A stretch of 64,000 nucleotides of DNA, from positions 89,728-153,727 of the forward strand of contig LJSH01000003.1 of the NCBI GenBank assembly GCA_001314625.1. Reading direction: 5' to 3'. The notes beneath the pieces are model-generated. The model was not told the DNA's origin. It was given only the letters and a program-made list of their open reading frames with translations, and ran no database searches. Positions 54,866-63,754 of the stretch are shown here, one piece after another. The translations under genes were made by a program, and so were the position numbers. Numbering within the stretch: position 1 is the first letter of the stretch; each line of letters begins with the position of its first letter. Source of the DNA: Oceanicaulis sp. HLUCCA04. Its GTDB lineage: Bacteria; Pseudomonadota; Alphaproteobacteria; Caulobacterales; Maricaulaceae.

Positions 54866-56293
54866 CTAATCCACACCCTTCAGCGTCACCAGAAACTCCG
54901 TCCCCTCAGGCCCCGTGGAGGTGAGGGTGATGCTCCCCTCCATCAGCCCGGCGAGCTCGCGCGCAATGGACAGGCCCAGCCCGGTACTGCCCGCACCCCC
55001 GCCGGAGGAAAACGGTTCAAACAGGCGCGCCTGCACGCGTTCAGGAATGCCCGGCCCGGTATCGGCCAGACGGATCAGGGCCTTGCCCCCGCTCTCCTGC
55101 ACGCTGACCGACAGGCGCGCTCCCTCCTGCCCGCTCATCGCGGCGGCCGCGTTGCGCACAAGGTTGGAGAACAGCCGGTAGAGGCTGTCGCGATCGCCTG
55201 TTACGGCGAGGTCTGAGGCTATCGCATTATCCCAGTCAATGCCGCTACCGGCGGGCAGAAGCTCGGCAGCAATCTCGTCCAGCAGCGGCGCGAGGCTTAT
55301 CGCGGTCAGCTCGGGGCGCGTCTCGCCGGTGCGGCCATATTCCAGCACATCCGAACACAGGCGGATCCCCCGTCCGATGGCGCGCACAAGGCGCTGGCCC
55401 ATCGCGGCGGTGCGCGCATCCTCGCTCATGGCCAGCCGGTCTGAGACAAGCTGGGCCGAGGCGAACACATTGCGCAGATCATGATTGATGCGCGCCACGG
55501 CCAGCCCCAGGCTCGCCAGCCGCTCGCGCTGGCGGATCGCCGACAATATGTCGGCCTGCATGGCGGCCAGCGCTCGTTCGGCCTGTCCGATCTCGTCGCG
55601 CCGTTCGCCCGGTGCAAGCACGCGGCGCGCATCGGACGGATTTTCCTGAAAACGCGTCATGGCCAGCGATAGCCGCTGCATAGGGCCGACGAATAGGAAG
55701 AGGAGTGCCAGATAGATCAGCGCGCCGGTAACCAGCGATGAAAACAGCGCAAACCAGAACAGGCGGATCGAAAAGCCTATCAGCGCCTCGCGCAGGGGCG
55801 CTTCGGGCAGGATGACCAGAATGCGTTCATCAGGGCGGGTCTGGGGGATCGCGGTCAGCACGATCAGCCGGTCGGGCGGGGCAGTAAACGCGCCGATAAC
55901 GGCGGCCATCTCGCGAAAGGGACGCCGTCTTGTCTGATCCTCGTCCAGCAGGGGCGCATCGCCGGTATCAGCCCCCAGCACCAGCTCGGTCGCACCGCCC
56001 GCAATGCGTGCCACCGCCATCGCGTCGGCGCCCGCCAGCAGCTCGCGCACCGCCTCTTCAGACAGATTGTCCTCGGCCAGCTCTGCCGCTATGGCCGCCA
56101 GATGGGCGGCATTGGCCCGCTCGTTCAGCCAGCTATTGCGAAAGTTTGCCGCCGAGGGAAAGAAGATCACCATGGCAGAGGCCAGCACGAACACGATGGT
56201 CAGCGCCAGCAGGCGTCCGCCCAGAGAGCCAGGGCTCATCCGGATAACGCGCCAGATCCGGCGCAATGCGCCTGTCAGTCTGCCTCTGTCCAA
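54866..56293 (-). CDS. Orphan sensor histidine kinase
   Basis: This encodes 475 residues. Two membrane helices (about 27-47 and 172-200) bracket a periplasmic domain; a HAMP-like linker, the dimerisation/phospho-acceptor box ARINHDLRNVFAS with its His, and the ATPase motifs N (LFSNLVRNAAAAM), G1 (LADTGPGIPE) and G2 (GAGSTGLGLSIA) follow. The HDLRN box with Asp-Leu-Arg after His is a HisKA variant. The start is TTG 56293 after a G-rich run; ATG 56239 would shorten it by 18 residues. No response-regulator gene is adjacent, so the partner is unknown. Confidence 0.87.
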   Translation of the reverse strand: MDRGRLTGALRRIWRVIRMSPGSLGGRLLALTIVFVLASAMVIFFPSAANFRNSWLNERANAAHLAAIAAELAEDNLSEEAVRELLAGADAMAVARIAGGATELVLGADTGDAPLLDEDQTRRRPFREMAAVIGAFTAPPDRLIVLTAIPQTRPDERILVILPEAPLREALIGFSIRLFWFALFSSLVTGALIYLALLFLFVGPMQRLSLAMTRFQENPSDARRVLAPGERRDEIGQAERALAAMQADILSAIRQRERLASLGLAVARINHDLRNVFASAQLVSDRLAMSEDARTAAMGQRLVRAIGRGIRLCSDVLEYGRTGETRPELTAISLAPLLDEIAAELLPAGSGIDWDNAIASDLAVTGDRDSLYRLFSNLVRNAAAAMSGQEGARLSVSVQESGGKALIRLADTGPGIPERVQARLFEPFSSGGGAGSTGLGLSIARELAGLMEGSITLTSTGPEGTEFLVTLKGVD

Positions 56294-56317
56294 CCCACCC
56301 CACCTTGCGAATGCAAA

Positions 56318-57739
56318 TCAGTGCAGCGCAGACAATAACCCGGCCCACGCCTTCGCGAAGGGTCCAAATACCACAGGTTCGAAATGTTTGCCTGCTGCGC
56401 GTTTGAGGGCCTCGCCGCGCGTGGGATAGGCAAGGACCGGGCTGGTCAGATCGCGCACGCTGCCGCCCTTGGCCATGGTTACCGCAGCCAGCGCGGCGAT
56501 ATCGTCTGCGCGTGCGCCGGCCACATGCACGCCTAGAAGCTTGCCGCCTTTGCCAAGGACCAGCTTCACGGCGCCGGCGGTGTCGCCTTCGGCGATGGCG
56601 CGGTCATTGTCATGGAAGGGCCAGTCGATGACGGAAACCTTGTCTCCGTGCTGCTCGCGCGCGCGGCTTTCTGTCAGGCCGATCTGGGCAAGTCCCGGAC
56701 TGGTATAGACACAACCTGGAATGGGGTTGGAAGACTGCTTCGTCGGCACGCCGTAATATAGGTTTCGCAGGATGACAGAGCCGTGCCAGCCCGCCAGATG
56801 GGTCAGTGCGCCCTTGCCCGCTATATCGCCTGCCGCGTAAACGCGTTTGTTGGCGGTGCGCAGGCGGTCGTCGCAGACAATGCCGCGTGCATCGGCCTCC
56901 ACACCCGCTGCGTCCAGCCCCAGCGTGCCGGTGACGGGTTCACGGCCCGCGGCGACCAGCACATGGCTGGCCGTGATGGTCTCCCCTCCTGCCAGATGCG
57001 CGGTAATGGCGCCCGCCTCGCCGGAGAAGCGCTCCACGCCAATGCCCTCAATCAGGCGCACGCCGTCGGATGCGAGAGCATCGCGCAGGATTTGAACATG
57101 GTCAGGCTCGAATGCGCCCAGCGCCTTGCCCGCCTCCACAATCGTCACTTGCGATCCCAGCCGGGTAAAGGCCTGTCCCAGCTCGCAGCCAATCGGCCCG
57201 GCACCCAGGATGAACAGATGCGCGGGCAGGGCATCAAGCTGCCAGATCGTCTCATTGGTCAGGTAAGGCAGTTCTTTCAGGCCCGTTATGGACGGAATGC
57301 GCGCGCGGGTGCCAGAGGCAATGACGAAGCGTTTTGCCTTCACGCTGACAGTGTCGCTCTCCACCGTGCCGGGCGATGTAAAGCGCGCCCATTCGCGGAT
57401 CACGCGCACGCCGAGGCCCTCAAAGCGCTCCTGGCTGTCATTGGGCTCGATATCGGCGATGGCCTTGCGCACATGGGCCATGATTGCGGCAAAATCGATC
57501 TGCGGCTCACCGGCCATCACGCCCAGCTTCGCGGCAGAGCGGACATTGTGGGCCGCATGGGCGGCAGACAGGATCGCCTTGGATGGCACGCAGCCATAGT
57601 TCAGGCAGTCGCCGCCCATCTCGCCGGCTTCAAACAATACCACCTTGCGGTTCAGGCTCGCCGCGCCGGCAGCAGTGACAAGCCCGGCTGCGCCCGCGCC
57701 GATAATGCACAGATCAGCCTTGATGCTTTCGCGGCTCAT
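56318..57739 (-). CDS. FAD-dependent pyridine nucleotide-disulfide oxidoreductase
   Basis: This encodes 473 residues. FAD motif GAGAAGLVTAAGAASL, redox disulfide MGGDCLNYGCVPSK, NAD(P)-binding ILGAGPIGCELGQAF and VYAAGDIAGKGALTHLAG place it in the mercuric reductase/dihydrolipoamide dehydrogenase family. The C-terminal His-Glu pair of true dihydrolipoyl dehydrogenases is replaced by YPTRGEALKRA, as in mercuric reductase-like members. No merRT genes occur, so its substrate is unknown. ATG 57739 overlaps the stop of the VTT gene as ATGA. The VTT protein plus this reductase is a recurrent pair in proteobacteria. Confidence 0.88.
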   Translation of the reverse strand: MSRESIKADLCIIGAGAAGLVTAAGAASLNRKVVLFEAGEMGGDCLNYGCVPSKAILSAAHAAHNVRSAAKLGVMAGEPQIDFAAIMAHVRKAIADIEPNDSQERFEGLGVRVIREWARFTSPGTVESDTVSVKAKRFVIASGTRARIPSITGLKELPYLTNETIWQLDALPAHLFILGAGPIGCELGQAFTRLGSQVTIVEAGKALGAFEPDHVQILRDALASDGVRLIEGIGVERFSGEAGAITAHLAGGETITASHVLVAAGREPVTGTLGLDAAGVEADARGIVCDDRLRTANKRVYAAGDIAGKGALTHLAGWHGSVILRNLYYGVPTKQSSNPIPGCVYTSPGLAQIGLTESRAREQHGDKVSVIDWPFHDNDRAIAEGDTAGAVKLVLGKGGKLLGVHVAGARADDIAALAAVTMAKGGSVRDLTSPVLAYPTRGEALKRAAGKHFEPVVFGPFAKAWAGLLSALH

Positions 57740-58491
57740 GCGGCGTCTCCTCCCGTGACGGGCGGCTTCTTGCCAGTGATGCGCTTGTAGATGAAAGGCA
57801 GGAATCCAACGAGCGCGAACACACAAATGGCCGCAATCAGCTCGGGGGTCAGGAGATCGAGAAGGCTCGGCACGCCGCCGGCCGCGCGGCCAATGGTCGA
57901 ACCGACTGTGGCATAGACATAGGCCAGCGGCATGACGCCGATAAGCGTGCCCAGCACATAGGCGCGAAGCGGCACGTTCAGCAGCGCGGTGGCGATATTG
58001 ACGCCGAAAAAGGGCAATACCGGAATGAGGCGCAAGATCAGCACATAGCTGAACGCATCGGAGGAGAACCCGTCCTGCAGGCGCTTCACCCAGCGGCCAA
58101 ACCGCGCCCGCGCCCAGTCGGCAAAGGCATAGCGCACGGCGATGAAAATGATCGTCGCGCCAATGGTGGAGCCGATGACGGCAACGCCGGTGCCCACAAT
58201 AGGTCCGAACAGGAAGCCCGCCCCGATCGTGAACCAGATCGCGCCGGGCACGGAGATCGACACCGCCAGCGCATAGACTATCGTGTAGATGAGCACCGCC
58301 AGGATCAGGTTCGCGGCGACGTAAGTCTCCAGCGCCGCGCGGTTTTCCTGCAGTGTTTCAAGATTCAGGTCGCGCCACACCCCGCTGGCCAGCACCGCGA
58401 TCAGCGCAGCCGCCAGAATGAGCACCGGCAATAGCCGCAGCCAGAGCGGTTTGGCCTTTTGCGGCGCTTCGGGGGGCGTGGGAGCGGTCAT
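57736..58491 (-). CDS. TVP38/TMEM64 (VTT domain) membrane protein
   Basis: This encodes 251 residues with about five to six membrane segments. The VTT/SNARE-associated domain is marked by [34 protein letters not shown] and [23 protein letters not shown] (DedA-related) proteins are linked to lipid handling and membrane homeostasis. ATG 58491 has AAGGA 6 bp upstream. It is translationally coupled to the flavoprotein reductase, so the two probably act together, perhaps in redox chemistry at the membrane. Confidence 0.9.
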   Translation of the reverse strand: MTAPTPPEAPQKAKPLWLRLLPVLILAAALIAVLASGVWRDLNLETLQENRAALETYVAANLILAVLIYTIVYALAVSISVPGAIWFTIGAGFLFGPIVGTGVAVIGSTIGATIIFIAVRYAFADWARARFGRWVKRLQDGFSSDAFSYVLILRLIPVLPFFGVNIATALLNVPLRAYVLGTLIGVMPLAYVYATVGSTIGRAAGGVPSLLDLLTPELIAAICVFALVGFLPFIYKRITGKKPPVTGGDAA

Positions 58492-58639
58492 GAGGTATCC
58501 TTGGACGAGAGGGCAGGGCGGCTGGAGATCATGCAGGGCAAGGATGACAGAAAAACAAGCATCGCCGCATGTCATTCGTTCATCTTACGCGCCAAGTTAC
58601 AAGGTGGACTTTCCAACAGCCTCCCGCACCCACCCCCGC

Positions 58640-58668
58640 TTGACACTTGCGCCCCGCGCCGGTAGTTA
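58640..58668 (+). promoter_or_regulatory. Sigma-70-type promoter of the rpmH operon
   Basis: TTGACA (58640-58645) is an exact -35 match; after 17 bp TAGTTA (58663-58668) serves as the -10. A start near 58675 gives a leader of about 90 nt before rpmH. This is the strongest housekeeping promoter seen in the window. Confidence 0.8.
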
Positions 58669-58765
58669 CCGCGGCTCGATTTTCGCCGGGCTCTGCCCCG
58701 TCCTCTCGCGCGTCAGCGCGGACGTGACACGACCGGCGCGTTTGCCTTTTTCAGGAGCCAGTGCC

Positions 58766-58900
58766 GTGAAACGTACCTTTCAGCCGTCCAAGCTCGTCCG
58801 CGCCCGGCGCCACGGTTTCCGCGCGCGCATGGCCACCAAGGCCGGCCGTCAGATCGTCGCCCGCCGCCGTTCTCGTGGCCGCAAGCGTCTGTCGGCGTAA
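58766..58900 (+). CDS. rpmH: 50S ribosomal protein L34
   Basis: This encodes 44 residues, the standard size, with the invariant [20 protein letters not shown] and [18 protein letters not shown] sequence. The start is GTG 58766, with AGGAG 8 bp upstream. It opens the rnpA-yidC-engB block. In alphaproteobacteria rpmH and rnpA usually lie apart from oriC, and I see no DnaA-box cluster here. Confidence 0.96.
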   Translation: MKRTFQPSKLVRARRHGFRARMATKAGRQIVARRRSRGRKRLSA

Positions 58901-58911
58901 CGCCCGTCCCA

Positions 58912-59310
58912 TTGCAGACGATACAGTATCCCAATCGCGCCGCGCGCATCCGCGTGCGGCGCGATTTTTTGCGTGCGCGTAACGGGCGTTCGGCGGCACG
59001 GCCCGGACTTGTCGTCCAGATGGTGACGCGCGAGCCGGCCGAAGGCCCTGCCAGAGCTGGCTTTACCGCCTCTAAGAAGGTGGGAAACTCGGTGGCCCGC
59101 AACCGCGCCCGGCGCCGTCTGAAAGAAGCCGTGCGCCAGATTCTCCCCCTCCATGGCCTGCCTGGAACCGACTATGTGTTCATCGCGCGCGCTGGCACCG
59201 CTGCGCGTGAATGGGAGGCTTTGCTTGACGATATGAAAAGCGCGTTGCTAAGCCTCGCCGCACCAGCCCGGCCCCGCCCAAACGCGAAGGACAAACCCGA
59301 TCATGGGTGA
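58912..59310 (+). CDS. rnpA: Ribonuclease P protein component
   Basis: This encodes 132 residues. The protein assists the RNase P RNA in tRNA 5' maturation. The RNR signature is seen in ASKKVGNSVARNRARRRLKE, and the central beta-strands in RPGLVVQMVTR and DYVFIARAGT. The start is uncertain: TTG 58912, 11 bp after rpmH, is used because no ATG or GTG gives the N-terminal RRDFLRARN helix; the sequence upstream has no clear ribosome-binding site. It overlaps yidC by 8 bp. The small yidD gene that often sits between the two is absent. Confidence 0.9.
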   Translation: MQTIQYPNRAARIRVRRDFLRARNGRSAARPGLVVQMVTREPAEGPARAGFTASKKVGNSVARNRARRRLKEAVRQILPLHGLPGTDYVFIARAGTAAREWEALLDDMKSALLSLAAPARPRPNAKDKPDHG

Positions 59311-61402
59311 TACCCGCAATATCCTGCTCGTTGTGGCGATTGTTCTCGCCATCTTCATTCCCTACCAGCTCTTCATCGTCGAGCCGATGATGGCCGAGCA
59401 GCGCGCTGCGCAGGAAGTGGCCAGCGAGGCAGAGACCGCAGAACCCGGATCGGAAACGCCCGGTGCCTTTGGCGGCGAAGAGGCCCCGTCCGCGCTGGGC
59501 GGGTTCACCGACCGCAATGAGGCACTGGACCGCTCTGAGCGCATTAATATCCGCACCCCTGCGCTGGAGGGCTCCATCGCGCTGACCGGCGCGCGCTTCG
59601 ATGATCTGCGCCTGATGCGCTATGACGTGGCGGTGGACACGGACGAGCCAGTGACCCTGCTCTCCCCCCAAGGCACGCAAGGCGCACAATACGCTGTCGA
59701 CGGCTGGACCGGCGCGGCGGGCGCCCCGTCCGGCCTTCCCGGCCCTTCCACACCCTGGCAGGCGGTAGGCGGCACCACGCTCACCCAGGACAGCCCGGTC
59801 ACTCTGGAACATGTGGCCGGTGATCTGACCTTCCGGCGCGTGATCGCGGTTGATGAGGACTATCTCTTCACGGTCACCGATACCGTGACCAATAATAGCG
59901 CCGAGGCGGTCTCGCTCTCGCGCTTCGGTCTGGTACGCCAGGAGGGCGTTCCTGAAGACATCACCAATTTCTTCATCCTGCACGAAGGCCCGATCGGGGT
60001 TGTCGGTTCATCCCTGATGGACCGCAAGTATAACGCGCTGGAGCGCGATGGCTCCATGGAGCGCACCGGCGCTGGAGGCTGGATGGGCATTACCTCCAAA
60101 TACTGGCTGACGGCGGTCGCACCCGGCGATGACGGTGATATCCGCGCACGCTTCGAGGCGCGCCAGTCAGGCGGGCGCACCATCTTTGAATCCAGCTATG
60201 TGCGCGCAGCCCAGACCATTGCGCCGGGCGCGGCCATTACCAGCGTGTCGCACGTCTATACCGGGTCCAAATCGGTGCCGATCCTGCAGCGCTATCAGGA
60301 AGAGCAGGGCATTCCGCGCCTCGACATGGCGGTGGACTGGGGCAATTTCTGGTTCTTCACCCGCCCCTTCTTCTGGCTCTTGACCACCTTCTATGACTGG
60401 ACCGGCAATTTCGGCGTCGCGATCCTGCTTCTGACCGTGCTTATCAAGATACCGCTGTTTCCGCTCAATAACCGCGCCTTTGCCTCCATGGCCAAGATGC
60501 GCGCGGTCGGTCCGAAAATGACCGAGATCCGCGAGCGCTTTGCCAATGACAAGCAGCGCCAGAGCCAGGAGATGATGGAGCTCTACAAGCGCGAGAAGAT
60601 CAATCCGCTTGCCGGGTGTCTGCCGATACTGCCGCAAATCCCCATCTTCTTTGCGCTCTACAAGACGGTCTTCGTCTCGCTGGAGGCGCGCCATGCGCCC
60701 TTCTTCGGATGGATCCAGGATCTCTCCGCGCCCGATCCGACCAGCTTGTGGAATCTATTCGGCCTGCTCCCCTACCAGGTGGACGGGCTGTGGCTGATTG
60801 GCGATTACCAGCTGGGCATCTGGCCGATCCTGATGGGTCTGACCATGTGGGCGCAGCAATCGCTCAACCCGCCTCCGCCGGATCCGATGCAGCGGCGTAT
60901 CTTCGCCTTCCTGCCGATCGTGTTCACCTTCATCCTGTCGCCGTTTGCCGCGGCGTTGGTGGTCTACTGGACGTGGAACAACTTCCTCACCATCCTGCAG
61001 CAATACGTGATCATGCGCCGCCACGGCACCCACACGGAAGTCGACAAGATCGCGGCGCGCCTGCATTCGCGCATTACCGGCAAGCCGGTGCCCGAATTTG
61101 CTCTGCCGGGGGCTGCGCCGGGCTTGACGCCGGCGGCGGCAAAGCCCGCCAATGATGTGAAACCGGCAAAGGGCACGGCGAAAGCCAGTGCCACCCCTGC
61201 GGACGTGACAGAGCAAGGCGATACCAGCGCGCCGGAAACAGACGCGCCTGCGCCCAAACCGGCGGCGCCCGGTCGGCGCACCGCGTCCAATCTGGCCGCG
61301 AAAAAGCCCAAGGGTGCCCGCAAGAGCCCCGCGAAGAAGCCGGCTTCCCGGCGTCCTGCCGCCCGCCGGACCCCGCCCGCCACCCCGGAGGGGGAGGGCT
61401 GA
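59303..61402 (+). CDS. yidC: Membrane protein insertase YidC
   Basis: This encodes 699 residues. An N-terminal helix, a large periplasmic beta-domain (about 60-340) and five conserved membrane segments with FGVAILLLTVLIKIPLFPLN, GCLPILPQIPIFFALYKTVF and FILSPFAAALVVYWTWNNFL identify YidC, which inserts membrane proteins alone or with SecYEG. The C-terminal 130 residues form a long Ala/Pro/Lys-rich tail, typical of alphaproteobacterial YidC and thought to bind ribosomes. ATG 59303 lies within the rnpA end. Confidence 0.95.
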   Translation: MGDTRNILLVVAIVLAIFIPYQLFIVEPMMAEQRAAQEVASEAETAEPGSETPGAFGGEEAPSALGGFTDRNEALDRSERINIRTPALEGSIALTGARFDDLRLMRYDVAVDTDEPVTLLSPQGTQGAQYAVDGWTGAAGAPSGLPGPSTPWQAVGGTTLTQDSPVTLEHVAGDLTFRRVIAVDEDYLFTVTDTVTNNSAEAVSLSRFGLVRQEGVPEDITNFFILHEGPIGVVGSSLMDRKYNALERDGSMERTGAGGWMGITSKYWLTAVAPGDDGDIRARFEARQSGGRTIFESSYVRAAQTIAPGAAITSVSHVYTGSKSVPILQRYQEEQGIPRLDMAVDWGNFWFFTRPFFWLLTTFYDWTGNFGVAILLLTVLIKIPLFPLNNRAFASMAKMRAVGPKMTEIRERFANDKQRQSQEMMELYKREKINPLAGCLPILPQIPIFFALYKTVFVSLEARHAPFFGWIQDLSAPDPTSLWNLFGLLPYQVDGLWLIGDYQLGIWPILMGLTMWAQQSLNPPPPDPMQRRIFAFLPIVFTFILSPFAAALVVYWTWNNFLTILQQYVIMRRHGTHTEVDKIAARLHSRITGKPVPEFALPGAAPGLTPAAAKPANDVKPAKGTAKASATPADVTEQGDTSAPETDAPAPKPAAPGRRTASNLAAKKPKGARKSPAKKPASRRPAARRTPPATPEGEG

Positions 61403-61404
61403 GC

Positions 61405-62079
61405 GTGACTGACGAGCCAGGCGAGGCGGGGCCAGACGCGCAGGAGGCAGCCCGGCTGGAAGCCGGCAGACGCCTGTTCGCCCAGAATGTAACCTTCATC
61501 AAGGGCGCGGTCGGCATGGACGGGCTGCCGCCCGCCGACATGCCCGAGATCGCCTTTGCAGGCCGGTCGAATGTCGGCAAGTCCTCGCTGATCAATGCGC
61601 TCACATCCCGCAAGGATCTGGCGCGGGCATCGGGCGAGCCGGGACGCACGCGCGAGCTGAACTTCTTCGATCTGGCGGGCCGCATCCGCATTGTCGACCT
61701 GCCCGGCTATGGCTTTGCCAAGGCCCCGAAAGACGTCGCCGCGCGCTGGATGGCGCTGACGCGCGATTACTTGCGCGGTCGGGTGAACCTGAAACGCGTC
61801 ATCCTGCTGATTGATGGCCGTCACGGTATCAAGCCCGCCGACGAGGCCATCATGAAGGTGCTCACCGAGGCGGCTGTCGGCTATCAGGTCACGCTGACCA
61901 AGCTCGACAAGCTCAAACCCGCCGAGCAGGAGGCGATGATCGCGGCGACGCAAGCCGCTGTCATAAAGAAGGTCGCGGCCTATCCGGTGATCGCTGCAAC
62001 ATCCTCCTCCAAGCGCCTTGGCCTTGACGCATTGCGCGCCGATATTGCCGATCTGGCAATACCGGAGCGGGAGACATGA
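61405..62079 (+). CDS. engB: Ribosome biogenesis GTPase EngB (YsxC/YihA)
   Basis: This encodes 224 residues. GTPase motifs: G1 AGRSNVGKSS, G2 region GEPGRTRELNFF with Thr, G3 VDLPGYGFA, G4 TLTKLDKL and G5 ATSSSK. It assists late 50S assembly. The start is GTG 61405, 2 bp after yidC, with GGAGGG upstream. Its stop overlaps the next ATG (ATGA), so translation of the whole block is coupled. Confidence 0.93.
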   Translation: MTDEPGEAGPDAQEAARLEAGRRLFAQNVTFIKGAVGMDGLPPADMPEIAFAGRSNVGKSSLINALTSRKDLARASGEPGRTRELNFFDLAGRIRIVDLPGYGFAKAPKDVAARWMALTRDYLRGRVNLKRVILLIDGRHGIKPADEAIMKVLTEAAVGYQVTLTKLDKLKPAEQEAMIAATQAAVIKKVAAYPVIAATSSSKRLGLDALRADIADLAIPERET

Positions 62080-63062
62080 TACGGGTTGTGGCGGCGCTGG
62101 CCGTGCTGGTGCTGGCGGGCGTGTCTGCCCCGCAAGCGCGCGCAGGCGAGGTGTGCAACGAGACCAGCTATTTTGTCGAAGTGGCCAAGGCCTGGAGCGG
62201 CCCGAATGGCCTGTCGGCGCAAGGCTGGCAAACGATTGCGCCGGGCGCATGCGCGGCCTTTGAGGGTGTTCCGCCCGGTGTCAGCCAGTTCCTCTATGCC
62301 CGCACCACGCAGGCCTATCTGGGTGGTGCGCGTGAATGGCTGGGCCGCACGCCGGTCTGCACCGATATGGGAGATTTCCAGCTTGAAGGGGCGGATGATT
62401 GCGAGGCTATGGGCCTTGATGAGCGCGCCTTCCGCCAGCTGGCGCCGTCAGAGCGCGCCAGAGCGGTGCTGGTGGAGCCCGATGATTTCGGCAGCCGTGC
62501 GCTGGAGGCGGGCGTCCAACGCCTTTTGCAGGCGCTGGGCTATGAAGTGCGGGTGGTCGATGGCTATGCCGGGCGCCGCTCGCGCGCACAGATCGCCGCT
62601 TTCGAGCGTGACGCCGGGCGCACATTCGGGACCGATTACGAGGCACTGGTATCGGCCTTGCATACGCGCGCGCTGGAGCGCAACCGGGAGATCGGGCTGA
62701 GTGTCTGCAATAGCGCATCGCGCCCGGTCGGCGTGGCGCTGGCCCGTCAGCGCAATGAACGATGGCAGAGCCGGGGCTGGTGGCGCATTGAGCCGGGAAA
62801 TTGCGTGCGCCTGCTTGCTGAACAGGTAACGCCGGGCAGCTCCTTCATCTTCGCCCAGACGATTGATGGCGAGCAGTCGGAGCCTTTGCGCGGCGGGGTG
62901 GAGCCCTTCTGTGTTGCCGCCGGGCGTTTTACCGCAGAAGAACGCACAGGCTGCGCCGCGCGCGGCTATACCCAGGTGCAGTTTCGCGCCAGCCCGGTGC
63001 CGGTCGATGGCGTAGCGCGTCTGACACTGGAAGATTCCGATTTTGAGGACAGCGTTCCGTGA
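62076..63062 (+). CDS. Exported protein with two DUF1036-like domains and a PG-binding-like middle
   Basis: This encodes 328 residues. A signal peptide ends near ARA (residue 23). Two DUF1036-type repeats begin VCNETSYFVEVAKAW...GWQTIAPGAC (about 26-60) and VCNSASRPVGVALARQ...GWWRIEPGNC (about 210-245), each with paired cysteines. Between them VQRLLQALGYEVRVVDGYAG (about 148-167) resembles the peptidoglycan-binding-1 fold, so an envelope role is likely. It overlaps engB and the next gene by 4 bp each. In several related genomes argB stands at this position, so this gene may be an insertion or replacement in the operon. Confidence 0.75.
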   Translation: MIRVVAALAVLVLAGVSAPQARAGEVCNETSYFVEVAKAWSGPNGLSAQGWQTIAPGACAAFEGVPPGVSQFLYARTTQAYLGGAREWLGRTPVCTDMGDFQLEGADDCEAMGLDERAFRQLAPSERARAVLVEPDDFGSRALEAGVQRLLQALGYEVRVVDGYAGRRSRAQIAAFERDAGRTFGTDYEALVSALHTRALERNREIGLSVCNSASRPVGVALARQRNERWQSRGWWRIEPGNCVRLLAEQVTPGSSFIFAQTIDGEQSEPLRGGVEPFCVAAGRFTAEERTGCAARGYTQVQFRASPVPVDGVARLTLEDSDFEDSVP

Positions 63063-63754
63063 AACGTCTCTTGCAACGCGACGTGTGGGTCTTTGATCTC
63101 GACAATACGCTTTACCCTGCCCACACGGCGGTGATGAGCCAGGTCGAGGCGCGCATGACCGAGTTCGTCATGCAGCTCCTGGGACTGGAGCGCGAGGAAG
63201 CCTTCAAGGTCCAGCACAGCTTCTGGCACGATTACGGCACCACGCTGAACGGGCTAATGATCAATCACAAGATTCCGGCGAGCGATTTTCTCGATTTCGT
63301 CCACGATATTGATCACTCGGTATTGCAGCCCAATCCCGTGCTGGCCGGTCATATCGCGGCGCTGGACGGAGCGCGCATCATTTACACCAACGGCTCGGTG
63401 CGCCATGCGGAGAACGTGCTGGCGCGCCTCGGGCTTGATCATCTGTTTGAGGGCATTTTCGACATTGCGGCGGCGGACTACACGCCCAAGCCGCAGCGCG
63501 AGAGCTTTGACCGCTTCATCAAGCGCCATGGCGTAAATCCCGCGCGCGCCGTGATGTTTGAAGACTCCGCGCGTAATCTGGAAACGGCGGCCGATATCGG
63601 CTTTGCCACGGTTCTGGTGCGCGCACGCGAAGACACCGGCAATGGCCACACCGCCGGTCCCGGCGAGCATCCCGATTATGTCGACTATGCCGTCGATTGT
63701 CTGGACACTTTCCTTGGCGAGCTGGTCGACACCCTGAAGGAGAAGACCCCATGA
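63059..63754 (+). CDS. HAD-family pyrimidine 5'-nucleotidase
   Basis: This encodes 231 residues. HAD motifs: VFDLDNTLY (catalytic Asp pair), [11 protein letters not shown] (motif II), the motif III Lys within [10 protein letters not shown], and [12 protein letters not shown] (motif IV). The pattern fits pyrimidine 5'-nucleotidases that sit next to dapD in alphaproteobacteria. The start is GTG 63059, overlapping the previous stop by 4 bp, and the stop overlaps dapD by 4 bp. Confidence 0.9.
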   Translation: MKRLLQRDVWVFDLDNTLYPAHTAVMSQVEARMTEFVMQLLGLEREEAFKVQHSFWHDYGTTLNGLMINHKIPASDFLDFVHDIDHSVLQPNPVLAGHIAALDGARIIYTNGSVRHAENVLARLGLDHLFEGIFDIAAADYTPKPQRESFDRFIKRHGVNPARAVMFEDSARNLETAADIGFATVLVRAREDTGNGHTAGPGEHPDYVDYAVDCLDTFLGELVDTLKEKTP

